A DNA stretch of 52,113 nt. It comes from JAAXKN01 sp050258815. Lineage in GTDB: Bacteria > Bacteroidota > Ignavibacteria > Ignavibacteriales > SURF-24. The position numbers and the translations under genes are program-made. The notes under the pieces were generated by a model. It saw only the letters and a program-made list of their open reading frames with translations. It was not told where the DNA came from and did no database searches. The DNA is taken from contig JBLMZM010000157.1 of the NCBI GenBank assembly GCA_050258815.1, positions 1 to 52,113 on the forward strand, read 5' to 3'. Below are positions 1 to 8,547 of this stretch, in pieces. Position 1 is the first letter of the stretch; each line of letters starts with the position of its first letter.

Positions 1-332
1 AGATACTTCATTTTCAGCTCCTCTGAACCACCAATAAGGATGGAATTTGCACCTATCGACTGGTGTGCACCAATAAGCGCAGCAGTTGAACCGCATGCGC
101 GCGTCACTTCCTCCTGTGCGATACAGAAGCCAATTTCTCCAAACCCGCCGCCGCCATATTCTTCAGGAAAAGCAGTTCCCAGAAGGCCAACTTCAGCCAA
201 TTTTTTAATTAATCCCTGTGGGATACTTTCTTCACTATCGATCTTAGAAGCCAATGGTCTGATTTCTGCATCGGCAAATTCCCTGACCATACTCCTAAGC
301 ATCTTCTGATCTTCAGTAAAATCAAAATTCAT
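1..332 (-). CDS. acyl-CoA dehydrogenase, N-terminal part (truncated by window edge)
   Basis: The reverse strand from the ATG at 330-332 reads about 110 residues beginning MNFDFTEDQKMLRSMVREFA, which is the typical N-terminal helical domain of acyl-CoA dehydrogenases. The later stretch LLGTAFPEEYGGGGFGE matches the conserved G-x-x-x-P-E-E-Y-G-G-x-G segment of this family. These flavoproteins oxidise acyl-CoA thioesters to trans-2-enoyl-CoA in beta-oxidation or amino-acid breakdown and pass electrons to electron-transfer flavoprotein. The catalytic glutamate and most of the FAD-binding region lie outside the window, so chain-length specificity cannot be judged. The family call is firm; the substrate is unknown. 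Confidence 0.9.
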   Translation of the reverse strand, partial: MNFDFTEDQKMLRSMVREFADAEIRPLASKIDSEESIPQGLIKKLAEVGLLGTAFPEEYGGGGFGEIGFCIAQEEVTRACGSTAALIGAHQSIGANSILIGGSEELKMKY

Positions 333-476
333 ATGACCTGATACGCCTGTTTTGTCAAAAAAATAATCAATTTAAGCATGATAACAAACAGCCAATACTA
401 TCTATCAGTAAGATATAAATATTTTATATAGATTGAAATTATATTCTTTATAATCAAATATTGAGCAGAGAAGAGT

Positions 477-1409
477 CTATTTTATACCTTTGTTCTTACC
501 TTTATGCAGCAATGAAAGTACAACTGCGGCAACCAGGCATAAAATTATAAATGCAAGTGAATATTCTGTAGGAATATGATAAAAATCAGAAAGAACCATT
601 TTTAATCCTACATAAGCCAGAATAACAGCTACACCATATTTTAAATACATGAACAGATCAATTATTCCTGCAAGAGCGAAATATAAAGCTCTTAAGCCAA
701 GAATTGCAAATATATTTGAAGTAATTATTATAAAAGGATCCTGAGTAATTGCAATTACTGCAGGAATGGAATCTACAGCGAATATGACATCGGCAGATTC
801 AATCAGCAGAAATGTTAAGAAAAGGGGAGTAAGGAATATTTTTCCGCCTTTTTTCAGGAAGAACTTTTTACCTTCGTACTGTGAGACTAAATTGAACTTC
901 CCTGATACGTACCGGATAACAGGGTTTTTTTGAAAATCGATGGCCTCCTCTTTGCCAAAGGCCATTTTGTAAGCAGCATAAAAGAGAATTATCCCAAACA
1001 CATAAATAACAGGATGGAAAAGATTAATCAGCGCCACTCCGGCAAGAATGAACACTATTCGCATAACAATTGCGCTGAATATTCCCCATTTCAGGACGTG
1101 CGGTTGGTTTCTATCCTCTACTCCCATGACTTTAAATATCATTAGGAATACGAATAGATTGTCTACTGAAAGTGATTTTTCGATTATATAGCCAGCGAGG
1201 AATTCAACAGCTTTTTGGTGTCCGTCAACCAGGAAAAAGTAAATGGCCAGGTTAAATAGCAAAGCGGCACCTATCCAGATGCCGCTCCACACAAGACTTG
1301 CCTTAATTCCGACCACGCCTTTACGATGTTCTGTAGCATAAAGATCAACGTAAAACATTATCGAAACCAGTACTGTGAAAATCACCCAAAATAAAAAGTG
1401 ATTATCCAT
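477..1409 (-). CDS. TerC/Alx-family integral membrane protein
   Basis: This 310-residue protein has about eight to nine hydrophobic segments and the acidic intramembrane motifs of the TerC family: EKSLSVDNLFVF near residue 78 and ESADVIFAVDSIPA near residue 205. The overall pattern, including DPFIIITSNIFAILGLRALYF, follows the Alx branch. Members are linked to manganese export and metal homeostasis at the inner membrane; the tellurite label is historical. The gene starts only 18 bases after the arginine decarboxylase gene on the same strand, so the two are probably co-transcribed and there is no room for the manganese riboswitch that often precedes alx-type genes. Family is sure; the transported ion is inferred. 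Confidence 0.9.
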   Translation of the reverse strand: MDNHFLFWVIFTVLVSIMFYVDLYATEHRKGVVGIKASLVWSGIWIGAALLFNLAIYFFLVDGHQKAVEFLAGYIIEKSLSVDNLFVFLMIFKVMGVEDRNQPHVLKWGIFSAIVMRIVFILAGVALINLFHPVIYVFGIILFYAAYKMAFGKEEAIDFQKNPVIRYVSGKFNLVSQYEGKKFFLKKGGKIFLTPLFLTFLLIESADVIFAVDSIPAVIAITQDPFIIITSNIFAILGLRALYFALAGIIDLFMYLKYGVAVILAYVGLKMVLSDFYHIPTEYSLAFIILCLVAAVVLSLLHKGKNKGIK

Positions 1410-1427
1410 TTATTTATATAGAAATTA

Positions 1428-1973
1428 TTACGGTAATAAAACTGCTGCAGCGATAACAGTAGTCCAAAGACCTGTTTTTTCACCTTCAGCAGACTGAGTT
1501 ATATTAAATGTACGAACTATTTTACCAGACATCTTAAACACCTGTTCTCTCTCGTTCCAATCGGTATCAGCATTAAAATCAACGCCCAGAGTTGTTGCAA
1601 GCATTTGAGCGGCAAGATCCTCCGCATAATCACCGGCATTTTTCTCAGTTTCACCATAAGGATGATGTTCTGACAGATAACCATATTGTGAAGCATCTGC
1701 TGGTAAGGCAGCACCTAAAGAAGCTGCTACAAGCCTGTTTGGTTCATTAGTAGAATTACGGGCCATCACACAAAATGTAATCTGACCAGGTGCAATTTCC
1801 TTTATGCCATCTTCTTTTGAGATGCGTTTACATCCAACCGGGTAAATACTGCTAACGGTTACCAGATTGCATTTTTCAATTCCGGCACTTCTCAGGGCTA
1901 ATTCAAACGAGTTCAGATACTCTTTATGTCTACCTACCCCTTTGGTAAAAAATATTTTTGTTGGTACATACAA
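1428..1973 (-). CDS. pdaD: pyruvoyl-dependent arginine decarboxylase
   Basis: The 181-residue product matches the PvlArgDC family, which converts arginine to agmatine, the first step of one route to putrescine and spermidine. The self-cleavage site is visible as LVTVSSIYPVGC, with the Ser41-Ser42 pair where the proenzyme would split into beta and alpha chains and form the N-terminal pyruvoyl group on the alpha chain. Typical family segments GAALPADASQYGYLSEHH and the C-terminal half are intact, and the length is normal. It lies 15 bases after tyrS on the same strand and just before the TerC-like gene. PvlArgDC occurs in archaea, Chlamydia and several Bacteroidota/Chlorobiota, so it fits the inferred host. 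Confidence 0.9.
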   Translation of the reverse strand: MYVPTKIFFTKGVGRHKEYLNSFELALRSAGIEKCNLVTVSSIYPVGCKRISKEDGIKEIAPGQITFCVMARNSTNEPNRLVAASLGAALPADASQYGYLSEHHPYGETEKNAGDYAEDLAAQMLATTLGVDFNADTDWNEREQVFKMSGKIVRTFNITQSAEGEKTGLWTTVIAAAVLLP

Positions 1974-1988
1974 ATTGTCATCTCCTTT

Positions 1989-3224
1989 TTAATTAGTTGT
2001 AGTTAATTTAATAAATTTTCTTTTCCCTACCTTCAGGATCTTTTCGTTATCAAGTCTAATCATTGAAGAAATATCATCAATTTTTTCTCCATCAATAGTA
2101 ACTCCTCCCTGTAGAACCAGTCTTCTTGCTTCCTGTTTTGAAGGAGCAAAATTGACCGTAAGAATCAGGTCAAGAATATTAATTTCCTTTACATCTCTGC
2201 TGAACTTATATTCCTCAAGTTCATCAGGTAATCCTTTATTTATAAAGATTCTGTCAAATTCTCTTTCAGCTTCCTCGGCCGCCACAGCATCGTGATACAT
2301 GCTAACCAGAGTTTTTGCAAGCTTGCGCTTTGCATCCCTGGGGTTGTTGTTTTTATTATCCAGAAAACTGTCAATTTCAGCCAGTTCAGCATTTGAAACA
2401 TCAGTGGCAAGTTCAAAGTATGTATAAATCATATTATCCGGTATTGAAAGTGTTTTACCGAAAATTTCTTTTGCCGGCTCACTGATTCCTATATAATTAC
2501 CATATGATTTACTCATTTTTTCCACGCCATCGGTTCCAACCAGCAAAGGCATAGTCAGAATAACCTGAGGTTCCATGCCAAATTCCCTTTGAATGTCTCT
2601 GCCGACAAGCAGATTAAACTTCTGGTCGGTTCCTCCAAGCTCCACGTCGCTTTGAATTGCAACGGAGTCCATTGCCTGAGCAAGAGGGTAAAGGAGTTCG
2701 TGAAGGCTTATCGGCTCTCCGGCCCTGAATCTCTTAGTAAAATCATCTCTCTCAAGCATGCGGGCAGTGGTATATTTGGAGGCAAGCTTTATTACATCCT
2801 CAAAAGACATTTTCCCAAGCCAGGCAGAATTATGAACAATTTTGGTCTTATCCTTGTCCAGGATTTTAGAAGCCTGTTCAAAGTATGATTTACCATTTGC
2901 CCTGGCTTCTTCCAGAGAAAGAGGGGGGCGTGTGGTGTTCCTGCCTGTGGGGTCGCCTATCATACCGGTAAAATCCCCGATAATCAGAATAGCCTGATGG
3001 CCGAGCGACTGGAATTGAGCTAATTTCCGTAATACTACTGAATGCCCCAGGTGAAGATCAGGGCGGGTAGGATCGCAACCAAGCTTAATATTTAAAGGTT
3101 TGTTTTCCTTAAACGATTTTTCCAGCTTTTTAACCAGTTCATCTTCGGGAATTATCTCAGATGCACCTCTTTTAATAAGGTCCATCTGCTCATTTAATGA
3201 AGGGAATGTTGTTTTTTCTATCAT
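1989..3224 (-). CDS. tyrS: tyrosine--tRNA ligase
   Basis: This 411-residue class Ic synthetase charges tRNA-Tyr in the cytoplasm. The HIGH-type motif appears as DLHLGHS (His58 to His61), the KMSKS motif is exact at residues 236-240 (GVEKMSKSYGN), and the C-terminal portion from about residue 345 is an S4 RNA-binding domain (SKQEARRLVLQGGVTIDG). The short spacing and sequence style place it with the TyrZ-like subgroup rather than the Bacillus TyrS subgroup. Length is normal and no key residue is missing. It heads a minus-strand run tyrS-pdaD-terC with gaps of 15 and 18 bases. A 122-base AT-rich gap separates it from smpB; no T-box leader was recognised there. Confidence 0.96.
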   Translation of the reverse strand: MIEKTTFPSLNEQMDLIKRGASEIIPEDELVKKLEKSFKENKPLNIKLGCDPTRPDLHLGHSVVLRKLAQFQSLGHQAILIIGDFTGMIGDPTGRNTTRPPLSLEEARANGKSYFEQASKILDKDKTKIVHNSAWLGKMSFEDVIKLASKYTTARMLERDDFTKRFRAGEPISLHELLYPLAQAMDSVAIQSDVELGGTDQKFNLLVGRDIQREFGMEPQVILTMPLLVGTDGVEKMSKSYGNYIGISEPAKEIFGKTLSIPDNMIYTYFELATDVSNAELAEIDSFLDNKNNNPRDAKRKLAKTLVSMYHDAVAAEEAEREFDRIFINKGLPDELEEYKFSRDVKEINILDLILTVNFAPSKQEARRLVLQGGVTIDGEKIDDISSMIRLDNEKILKVGKRKFIKLTTTN

Positions 3225-3346
3225 CTTTCCGAATTTGTTAAAAAATAATTACCCGCTATAGAATAATTAAGTCGTATAAAATATAATTGTAAAACTTAAG
3301 ATAAAATTCTAACCAAAAATATTTAAAATGAATCTAAATATAGTTA

Positions 3347-3805
3347 TTAATATTTAATCTTTCTATCCATATCTCTTTTAAAATCACGTTTGGCAATATC
3401 TTCGCGTTTATCATATACTTTTTTGCCCTTTGCCAGCGCAATTTCCACCTTTACCTTCCCGTTTTTCATGTAGAGACGCAAAGGTATAAGGGTCAAACCC
3501 TTTTCCTTTACTTTCCCTATCAGCTTGCGTATTTCGCTCCTGTTCAGCAGAAGCTTCCGTGGGCGCAAAGGATCATGATTATTAATATTGCCCTGCTCAT
3601 AAACACTAATGTGCGCATTAAGCAGCCACAACTCTCCTTCTTTGATGGCAGCATAACTGTCCAGAAGATTGGCTTTTCCCTGGCGAATAGATTTAACTTC
3701 GGTGCCTTGGAGGACAATACCAGCTTCATAAGACTGGAGAATTGAATATTCATGCCGTGCTTTTCTGTTAACGGCGATGTCTTTTTCTTTTGAAATATCA
3801 GTCAT
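3347..3805 (-). CDS. smpB: SsrA-binding protein SmpB
   Basis: The 152-residue protein is SmpB, which binds tmRNA and delivers it to stalled ribosomes for trans-translation. The beta-barrel core is clear: RKARHEYSILQSYEAGIVLQ, then GTEVKSIRQGKANLLDSY, then LLNAHISVYEQGN. The basic C-terminal tail that enters the mRNA channel ends in KRDMDRKIKY. Length is typical. The tmRNA gene ssrA often lies near smpB but none was recognised in the flanking 122-base and 303-base gaps. The window also carries an RqcH homologue at 38763-40391, so both ribosome rescue routes are represented. Confidence 0.97.
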   Translation of the reverse strand: MTDISKEKDIAVNRKARHEYSILQSYEAGIVLQGTEVKSIRQGKANLLDSYAAIKEGELWLLNAHISVYEQGNINNHDPLRPRKLLLNRSEIRKLIGKVKEKGLTLIPLRLYMKNGKVKVEIALAKGKKVYDKREDIAKRDFKRDMDRKIKY

Positions 3806-4108
3806 GTTGAAAAATAAACCTACAAAATTATTCTAATTATAAACTAAATGCAAGAAACATCTGAGAAATAATGTAATTTTTACGCTTCAGGAAATCCTGT
3901 TAACAATTGAAAATAGCGCAAATATTCCTTATTTCAAATATCCAGGCTGTTAATATACGCTGGAATATTTATCTTTGATTATTAAAATTCATTCCATATT
4001 TTTAGACACTTTGATTAGACTCAATTAAACGTGAGGATATAATCCCATAAAAGCCGAATAATAATGCGGAATTTTTTTTTGCCCGATCATCAAATATAAG
4101 GGGATTTT
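3806..4108. other. intergenic region between divergent smpB and an MFS gene
   Basis: About 300 AT-rich bases between the smpB start on the minus strand and the MFS transporter start on the plus strand. It must hold both promoters. No RNA gene, strong hairpin or repeat was recognised. A weak purine-rich stretch (AAGGGGA, about 4098-4105) sits just before the MFS start codon and can serve as its ribosome binding site. Confidence 0.5.
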
Positions 4109-5398
4109 ATGTTAGGAATCCAAAAAAAATTAAGTAATTCATTTTATGCCATTCTTAGCCTGCCCTCTACTGCAATGGGATTTGCACTTTCTATCCAAAT
4201 CTCGGCTTTAAGCTGGATTTTGTCGACAAAATACAATTTGCGGATTGATGAAGTCGGTTTTGTTTGGGCAGCAGGCCCTCTTGCCGGAATACTTGGGCAG
4301 GTCATCATAGGTATTATTAGTGATAAGGTTTGGTTGTGGGGAGGTAGAAGGCGTCCATTTATACTCATCGGGGGTACACTGGCGGCATTAATGCTGCTGG
4401 CATTGCCAAATATTGATTTTATAGGAAAAACCTTCGGGATTACCAGCCTGCTTATAGTTGCAACTGTTGTGGCTCTGACACTTGACCTGGCGATAAATAT
4501 CAGCTTTAACCCTACCAGATCAATAATCGCTGATGTTACTCCGGAAGGTAATGCAAGGACGAAAGGATATACGTGGATGCAGACTATTTCCGGTTTCTTT
4601 GGCGTACTGGCTTATGTTGTCGGTGCTATTTTCGGAAATTATGCACTTATTTATTCAGGTGTGGGTATCGTACTGTTATTCTCGATCATACCGACATTGT
4701 TTATCACTGAATCTGAAATTGTTGAATCTGATGAACTGCCCGATTCTTTGAAGGAACTGGATAAACCTGCTCCTCAAAAATCTTCTGCCGGACAGCTGTT
4801 TAAGATTTATTTTGCCCATGGATTCACATGGCTGGGCGTCCAGACCATGTTTATTTACATTATTGCATATATACAGCAAAAGCTTGCACCAGCAACTCAG
4901 GATGAAACTGGCAGAATTATTGCAATTTCATTTGCAGTACTGAATACTGTTGGATTTATCCTTCCAGCATTCGTCCTGGAACCCATTTCTGAGAAAATTG
5001 GACGCATCAGGACTCACATTTCATGTGTTTCTATAATGGCCCTGGGTTATTTTGGAATAGTAGCCTTCGGGAAAAGTGCAATTTCACTTTATATATTAAT
5101 GGCTGTACTGGGTATCGGCTGGGCCGCTGTCGTCAGTCTCCCGTTTGCCATTTACTCAGAGAAGGTAAATAAAAACCGTATGGGCTTTTATATGGGAATA
5201 TTTAATTTATCCGTAGTTATTCCCCAGCTATTCGCAAGTTATGGATCAGGTTACATTATCCAGAACTCTATAGATAAGAATATTATATTTATCATTAGCG
5301 GTGTATCTCTTACTATTTCTTCATTACTCTGGTTTATGGTTAAAGAAGAAGCTAAAAAGGAAAAAGAACCCGTTGTTGAGGTCCCGCAACGCCATTAA
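4109..5398 (+). CDS. MFS transporter, SLC45/GPH-like, probably sugar uptake
   Basis: The 429-residue protein has twelve predicted membrane segments and the loop 2-3 signature GIISDKVWLWGGRRRPF, a form (GGRRRPF) typical of the SLC45/sucrose-type branch of the major facilitator superfamily. Related bacterial proteins move disaccharides or other sugars with protons or sodium across the inner membrane. The last part (MGFYMGIFNLSVVIPQL) closely resembles the same region of the protein encoded convergently at 5954-7258 (MGIYMGIFNFFIVIPQI), so the two are homologues. It appears monocistronic, with an inverted repeat at 5408-5465 just after its stop. The substrate cannot be read from sequence. The family call is reasonably sure; sugar specificity is inference. 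Confidence 0.8.
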   Translation: MLGIQKKLSNSFYAILSLPSTAMGFALSIQISALSWILSTKYNLRIDEVGFVWAAGPLAGILGQVIIGIISDKVWLWGGRRRPFILIGGTLAALMLLALPNIDFIGKTFGITSLLIVATVVALTLDLAINISFNPTRSIIADVTPEGNARTKGYTWMQTISGFFGVLAYVVGAIFGNYALIYSGVGIVLLFSIIPTLFITESEIVESDELPDSLKELDKPAPQKSSAGQLFKIYFAHGFTWLGVQTMFIYIIAYIQQKLAPATQDETGRIIAISFAVLNTVGFILPAFVLEPISEKIGRIRTHISCVSIMALGYFGIVAFGKSAISLYILMAVLGIGWAAVVSLPFAIYSEKVNKNRMGFYMGIFNLSVVIPQLFASYGSGYIIQNSIDKNIIFIISGVSLTISSLLWFMVKEEAKKEKEPVVEVPQRH

Positions 5399-5407
5399 AC
5401 TCATGCA

Positions 5408-5465
5408 TATTCTGCTTCTGTTCAGGATTTCTATATAGGTACATTTCCAGGACAGAAGCAGAATA
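5408..5465 (+). terminator. inverted repeat after the MFS gene, possible terminator
   Basis: A perfect 14-base stem is formed by 5408-5421 (TATTCTGCTTCTGT) and 5452-5465, with a 30-base loop. It starts 10 bases past the MFS stop codon. There is no clear T-run after it, so it may be a processing or mRNA-stability structure rather than a classical intrinsic terminator. Confidence 0.5.
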
Positions 5466-5686
5466 ATTCCAGCCTGAAATCATTTTAACTGCTGTTGAAT
5501 TCCTGAATGGCTAAGTGCATCCTGAAATTAGGCTGAATTATAGTGATTCAGACTCTCCGGTGGACACAATCCTCAAAATCCCAATAATAACCGATGCATG
5601 AAAGTTAATCTTGACATGAGGTGTTATTATTATAAATTAAATATTAAGACATGTTTGTTAAAATTGTATAAAAGGTTTGGGAACTA

Positions 5687-5896
5687 ATGAAAATTATAAA
5701 GGTATCGAGTTCCAAAGGGAGTTACTGCAGTACAGAACCAGATTCAGTATCCAGAGAGTTAGAGAAAAAACTGGAACAAAGTATTAAAGAGAAAAGGAAT
5801 GAAAGGATAATTGTTGAAATATTCGATATTAACGACCAGTCTCTGATACTGAGCTCAGTTGTTGAACAAGGCAGGCATTTACGCAGAAGCCTGTAA
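5687..5896 (+). CDS. small hypothetical protein (69 aa)
   Basis: A short open frame with an ATG start gives a 69-residue, highly charged product without membrane segment or signal peptide. The middle (VSRELEKKLEQSIKEKRNERIIVEIFD) would form a helix followed by a strand. I do not recognise the family. It lies in an otherwise empty 555-base stretch between two convergent transporters and ends 27 bases before a palindromic hairpin. The upstream purine run is poor as a ribosome binding site. It may be a real small gene or a chance frame; the codon usage looks normal for the region, which slightly favours a real gene. Confidence 0.4.
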   Translation: MKIIKVSSSKGSYCSTEPDSVSRELEKKLEQSIKEKRNERIIVEIFDINDQSLILSSVVEQGRHLRRSL

Positions 5897-5923
5897 TGTG
5901 AACATTTGAGGGTGGAAAATTGA

Positions 5924-5948
5924 GCGGTACCGCCTTAGCGGTACCGCC
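5924..5948. terminator. duplicated palindrome GCGGTACCGC, bidirectional hairpin
   Basis: The 11-base sequence GCGGTACCGCC occurs twice, at 5924-5934 and 5938-5948, separated by TTA. Its first ten bases are a perfect palindrome, so the two copies can pair into a 10-bp GC-rich stem with a four-base loop. It stands 6 bases past the stop of the minus-strand MFS gene and 27 past the small plus-strand ORF, with TTATTTTT on the right side and AATTTTCC on the left when read in reverse. It most likely ends transcription from both directions. Confidence 0.65.
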
Positions 5949-5953
5949 GTAAA

Positions 5954-7258
5954 TTATTTTTCATCAAGATCTTTTACGAATAAGACAAATATGCCAGCCA
6001 GGATCATCGATAAACCGCCCAGTAAAAGTGCATAAATTGCTTCATTATGCAGAAATGAACGCATAAAAAAGCCTAATATACCTGCGGCTGTAATCTGAGG
6101 AATTACTATAAAAAAGTTAAAAATACCCATATAAATACCCATCTTTTCAGCCGGGAGTGCTCCGGCAAGGATAGCATAAGGCATGGATAAAATACTGGCC
6201 CATGCAAGACCGATAGCCAGCATTGAAATAAGCAGGAGATTGGGATCTGCAATTACGTAAAAAGAAGCCAGACCCAGGCCGCCGATAATGAGACTTATCA
6301 TATGGACAACCTTTCTGCTGGTCTTTTTTGCGATGACGGGAAGCAAAAATGCGGTAATAGCTGCAAAACCATTATAAGCAGCAAATAAAACTCCTACCCA
6401 GTTGGCTCCTTCGTTATATATAGCCGAGGAAGTGTCTGTTGCATGATAAATATGCTTTGTGACTGCAGGAGTTGTATATATCCACATTGCAAACAGTGCA
6501 AACCAGGAAAAAAACTGTACAACGGCCAGCTGGATCATTGTTGAGGGCATGCGGCCAAAACTCTCAAATATGTCCTTAACTCCTGATAATAAACCTTTAC
6601 TTTCAAGTTTATGTTTTTCAAAAGCTTCCATGTCTGCGGGCGGGTATTCCTTTGTCCTTATGACCGTCCAAACTACGGCAACGATAAAGGCAATAGCGCC
6701 TGTATAAAAGGAATATCTTACAGATGCCGGAATCTGGCCTTTAGGGGCAACATTGCTTACTCCCAGCCAGTTGTTAAAGATATAAGGCAGCGCTGAGGCT
6801 ACGACTGCTCCAACACCAATAAAGAAACTCTGTACTGCAAAACCCATTGTGCGTTGTTCTGATGGAAGCAGATCCGCAACAAGTGCCCTGAACGGCTCCA
6901 TTGATATATTAATAGAGGCATCCATTATCCAAAGCATACCGGCAGCTACCCATAAAGCAGGGGAATTGGGCATAATTAACAGTGCAAGTGAAGCCAGAAT
7001 GGCGCCACTAAGAAAGTAAGGCCTTCTTCTACCCATACGACCCCAGGTACGGTCACTCATATAACCAATAATCGGCTGAACAATAAGGCCGGTAGTTGGT
7101 GCTGCAATCCACAAAATTGGAATATTATCTATACTGGCTCCTAATGTTTCAAAAATTCTGCTGACATTTGCATTCTGAAGTGCAAATCCAAACTGTATCC
7201 CAAGAAATCCGAAACTCATATTCCAGATCTGCCAGAAACTTAAACGTTTTTTTTCCAT
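5954..7258 (-). CDS. MFS transporter, SLC45-like, probably sugar uptake
   Basis: This 434-residue membrane protein shares the SLC45/sucrose-transporter style of MFS: an N-terminal FGFLGIQFGFALQNANVSRI segment and the loop motif GYMSDRTWGRMGRRRPYF. Bacterial relatives are annotated as sugar (for example maltose or sucrose) symporters in the inner membrane. It is a paralogue of the gene at 4109-5398 but clearly diverged, so this is an old duplication or two separate acquisitions. It is divergent from the isoprenoid gene fni, sharing a 242-base promoter region. A hairpin follows the stop codon. Substrate is unknown; it could also carry a sugar derivative released from polymer breakdown. Confidence 0.8.
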   Translation of the reverse strand: MEKKRLSFWQIWNMSFGFLGIQFGFALQNANVSRIFETLGASIDNIPILWIAAPTTGLIVQPIIGYMSDRTWGRMGRRRPYFLSGAILASLALLIMPNSPALWVAAGMLWIMDASINISMEPFRALVADLLPSEQRTMGFAVQSFFIGVGAVVASALPYIFNNWLGVSNVAPKGQIPASVRYSFYTGAIAFIVAVVWTVIRTKEYPPADMEAFEKHKLESKGLLSGVKDIFESFGRMPSTMIQLAVVQFFSWFALFAMWIYTTPAVTKHIYHATDTSSAIYNEGANWVGVLFAAYNGFAAITAFLLPVIAKKTSRKVVHMISLIIGGLGLASFYVIADPNLLLISMLAIGLAWASILSMPYAILAGALPAEKMGIYMGIFNFFIVIPQITAAGILGFFMRSFLHNEAIYALLLGGLSMILAGIFVLFVKDLDEK

Positions 7259-7500
7259 TTCAGAGGACCCTTATTAGTGGAATTAAAGTGGTTTTTTAGT
7301 GGGAGAAAATTTAGTCTATTTATCAAAACAAATCAAATTTTAGGAGAATATTAATTTTAAGAATTGTCAATTACATAAAAATATGGCTTAAATTAGTATA
7401 AGAAGTGCAAAAAGATTACAAAAATAAGGTGCAAATAAAGATTTTATCTAATAAATTTTATATTTTCATAGCAAATATTTAAGGATAATGAAAAACTCAA

Positions 7501-8547
7501 ATGGCCGATACTCCTGAAAATACTCCCAACAGGAAAAAAGAACATATTGAATTATGTCTTACCGACCGGGTAGCCTTTAAAGAAAAAAGGAACGGGTTTG
7601 ATCAATATGAATTTGAGCATAATGCAATAACAGAAGTTGAAATAGACAAAATTAATTTCAGGACCCAGTTCTTTGGGCATGAAATAAACTTTCCTTTTAT
7701 CATTTCCTGCATGACAGGAGGAACCTCCGAAGCCGAGAACATAAATGCACGTCTGGCCACAGTTGCAAATGAACTGAATATTCCGCTGGGTGTCGGAAGT
7801 CAGAGGCAGGCACTTGAAAATCAGGAATATCACTCTTCTTACAGAATCATCAGGCAGAATGCTCCTGATATACCCATTTTAGGTAACATTGGAGCTGCCG
7901 AGATAGCACATTTAAAATCTGTTTCCGAGATTCAATACCTTATTGACATGATCTCTGCACAGGCATTTGTCATCCATGTGAACCCTTTGCAGGAACTCAT
8001 TCAGAAAAATGGTGAACCCAACTTTAAAGGGCTGCTCAGGAATATTGAAAAAGTGGCAAATAGTGTGAGTGTTCCTTTAATTGTAAAGGAAGTTGGAGCT
8101 GGAATTGGTAAGGAAGCCGCCAGGAAGCTGCTGGAAGCTGGCGTTCAGGCAATTGACGTTGCAGGAGCCGGAGGCACAAGCTGGTCGGGAGTTGAAATTC
8201 TAAGAAACAGGGGTAACGAAAATGATTATTTCTGGGACTGGGGACTTCCAACATCATATTGCCTGAGAACAGTCCGGGATCTGAAAGAAGAGTACAGTTT
8301 TATTCTTATTGGTTCAGGGGGAATAAGCAACGGAGTAGAAATTGCCAAGGCTATGGCATTAGGTGCGGACCTGACAGCATCAGCAAGAATCATTCTGCAA
8401 AAACTTGAAGCAGGCGGCATGGAGGGAGTAAAGAATCTTATTACGGATTGGTTTGATACAGTAAAAAGAATAATGTACTTAACTGGTTGTCAAACAGTTG
8501 ATGAATTAAAAAAAATAAAGTTGGTAAATAAAGGGGAATTATATTGA
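7501..8547 (+). CDS. fni: type 2 isopentenyl-diphosphate delta-isomerase
   Basis: The 348-residue protein is the FMN- and NADPH-dependent type 2 isomerase that interconverts IPP and DMAPP. Visible family marks are the N-terminal NRKKEHIELCL, the FMN-binding segment IISCMTGGTSEA, LGVGSQRQALEN, and the glycine-rich phosphate site IDVAGAGGTSWSGVE. Length is normal. Its stop codon overlaps the start of the next gene, a polyprenyl synthase, so the two are translationally coupled and supply and use the same C5 units. Type 2 IDI occurs in archaea, many Firmicutes and several Bacteroidota/Chlorobiota. The ATG start at 7501 gives a full-length N-terminus; a start further down would remove conserved residues. 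Confidence 0.95.
   Translation: MADTPENTPNRKKEHIELCLTDRVAFKEKRNGFDQYEFEHNAITEVEIDKINFRTQFFGHEINFPFIISCMTGGTSEAENINARLATVANELNIPLGVGSQRQALENQEYHSSYRIIRQNAPDIPILGNIGAAEIAHLKSVSEIQYLIDMISAQAFVIHVNPLQELIQKNGEPNFKGLLRNIEKVANSVSVPLIVKEVGAGIGKEAARKLLEAGVQAIDVAGAGGTSWSGVEILRNRGNENDYFWDWGLPTSYCLRTVRDLKEEYSFILIGSGGISNGVEIAKAMALGADLTASARIILQKLEAGGMEGVKNLITDWFDTVKRIMYLTGCQTVDELKKIKLVNKGELY

Noticed and set aside
1410..1427. Manganese (yybP-ykoY) riboswitch before the TerC/Alx gene
   Set aside because: Only 18 bases separate it from the upstream gene, too short for the riboswitch.
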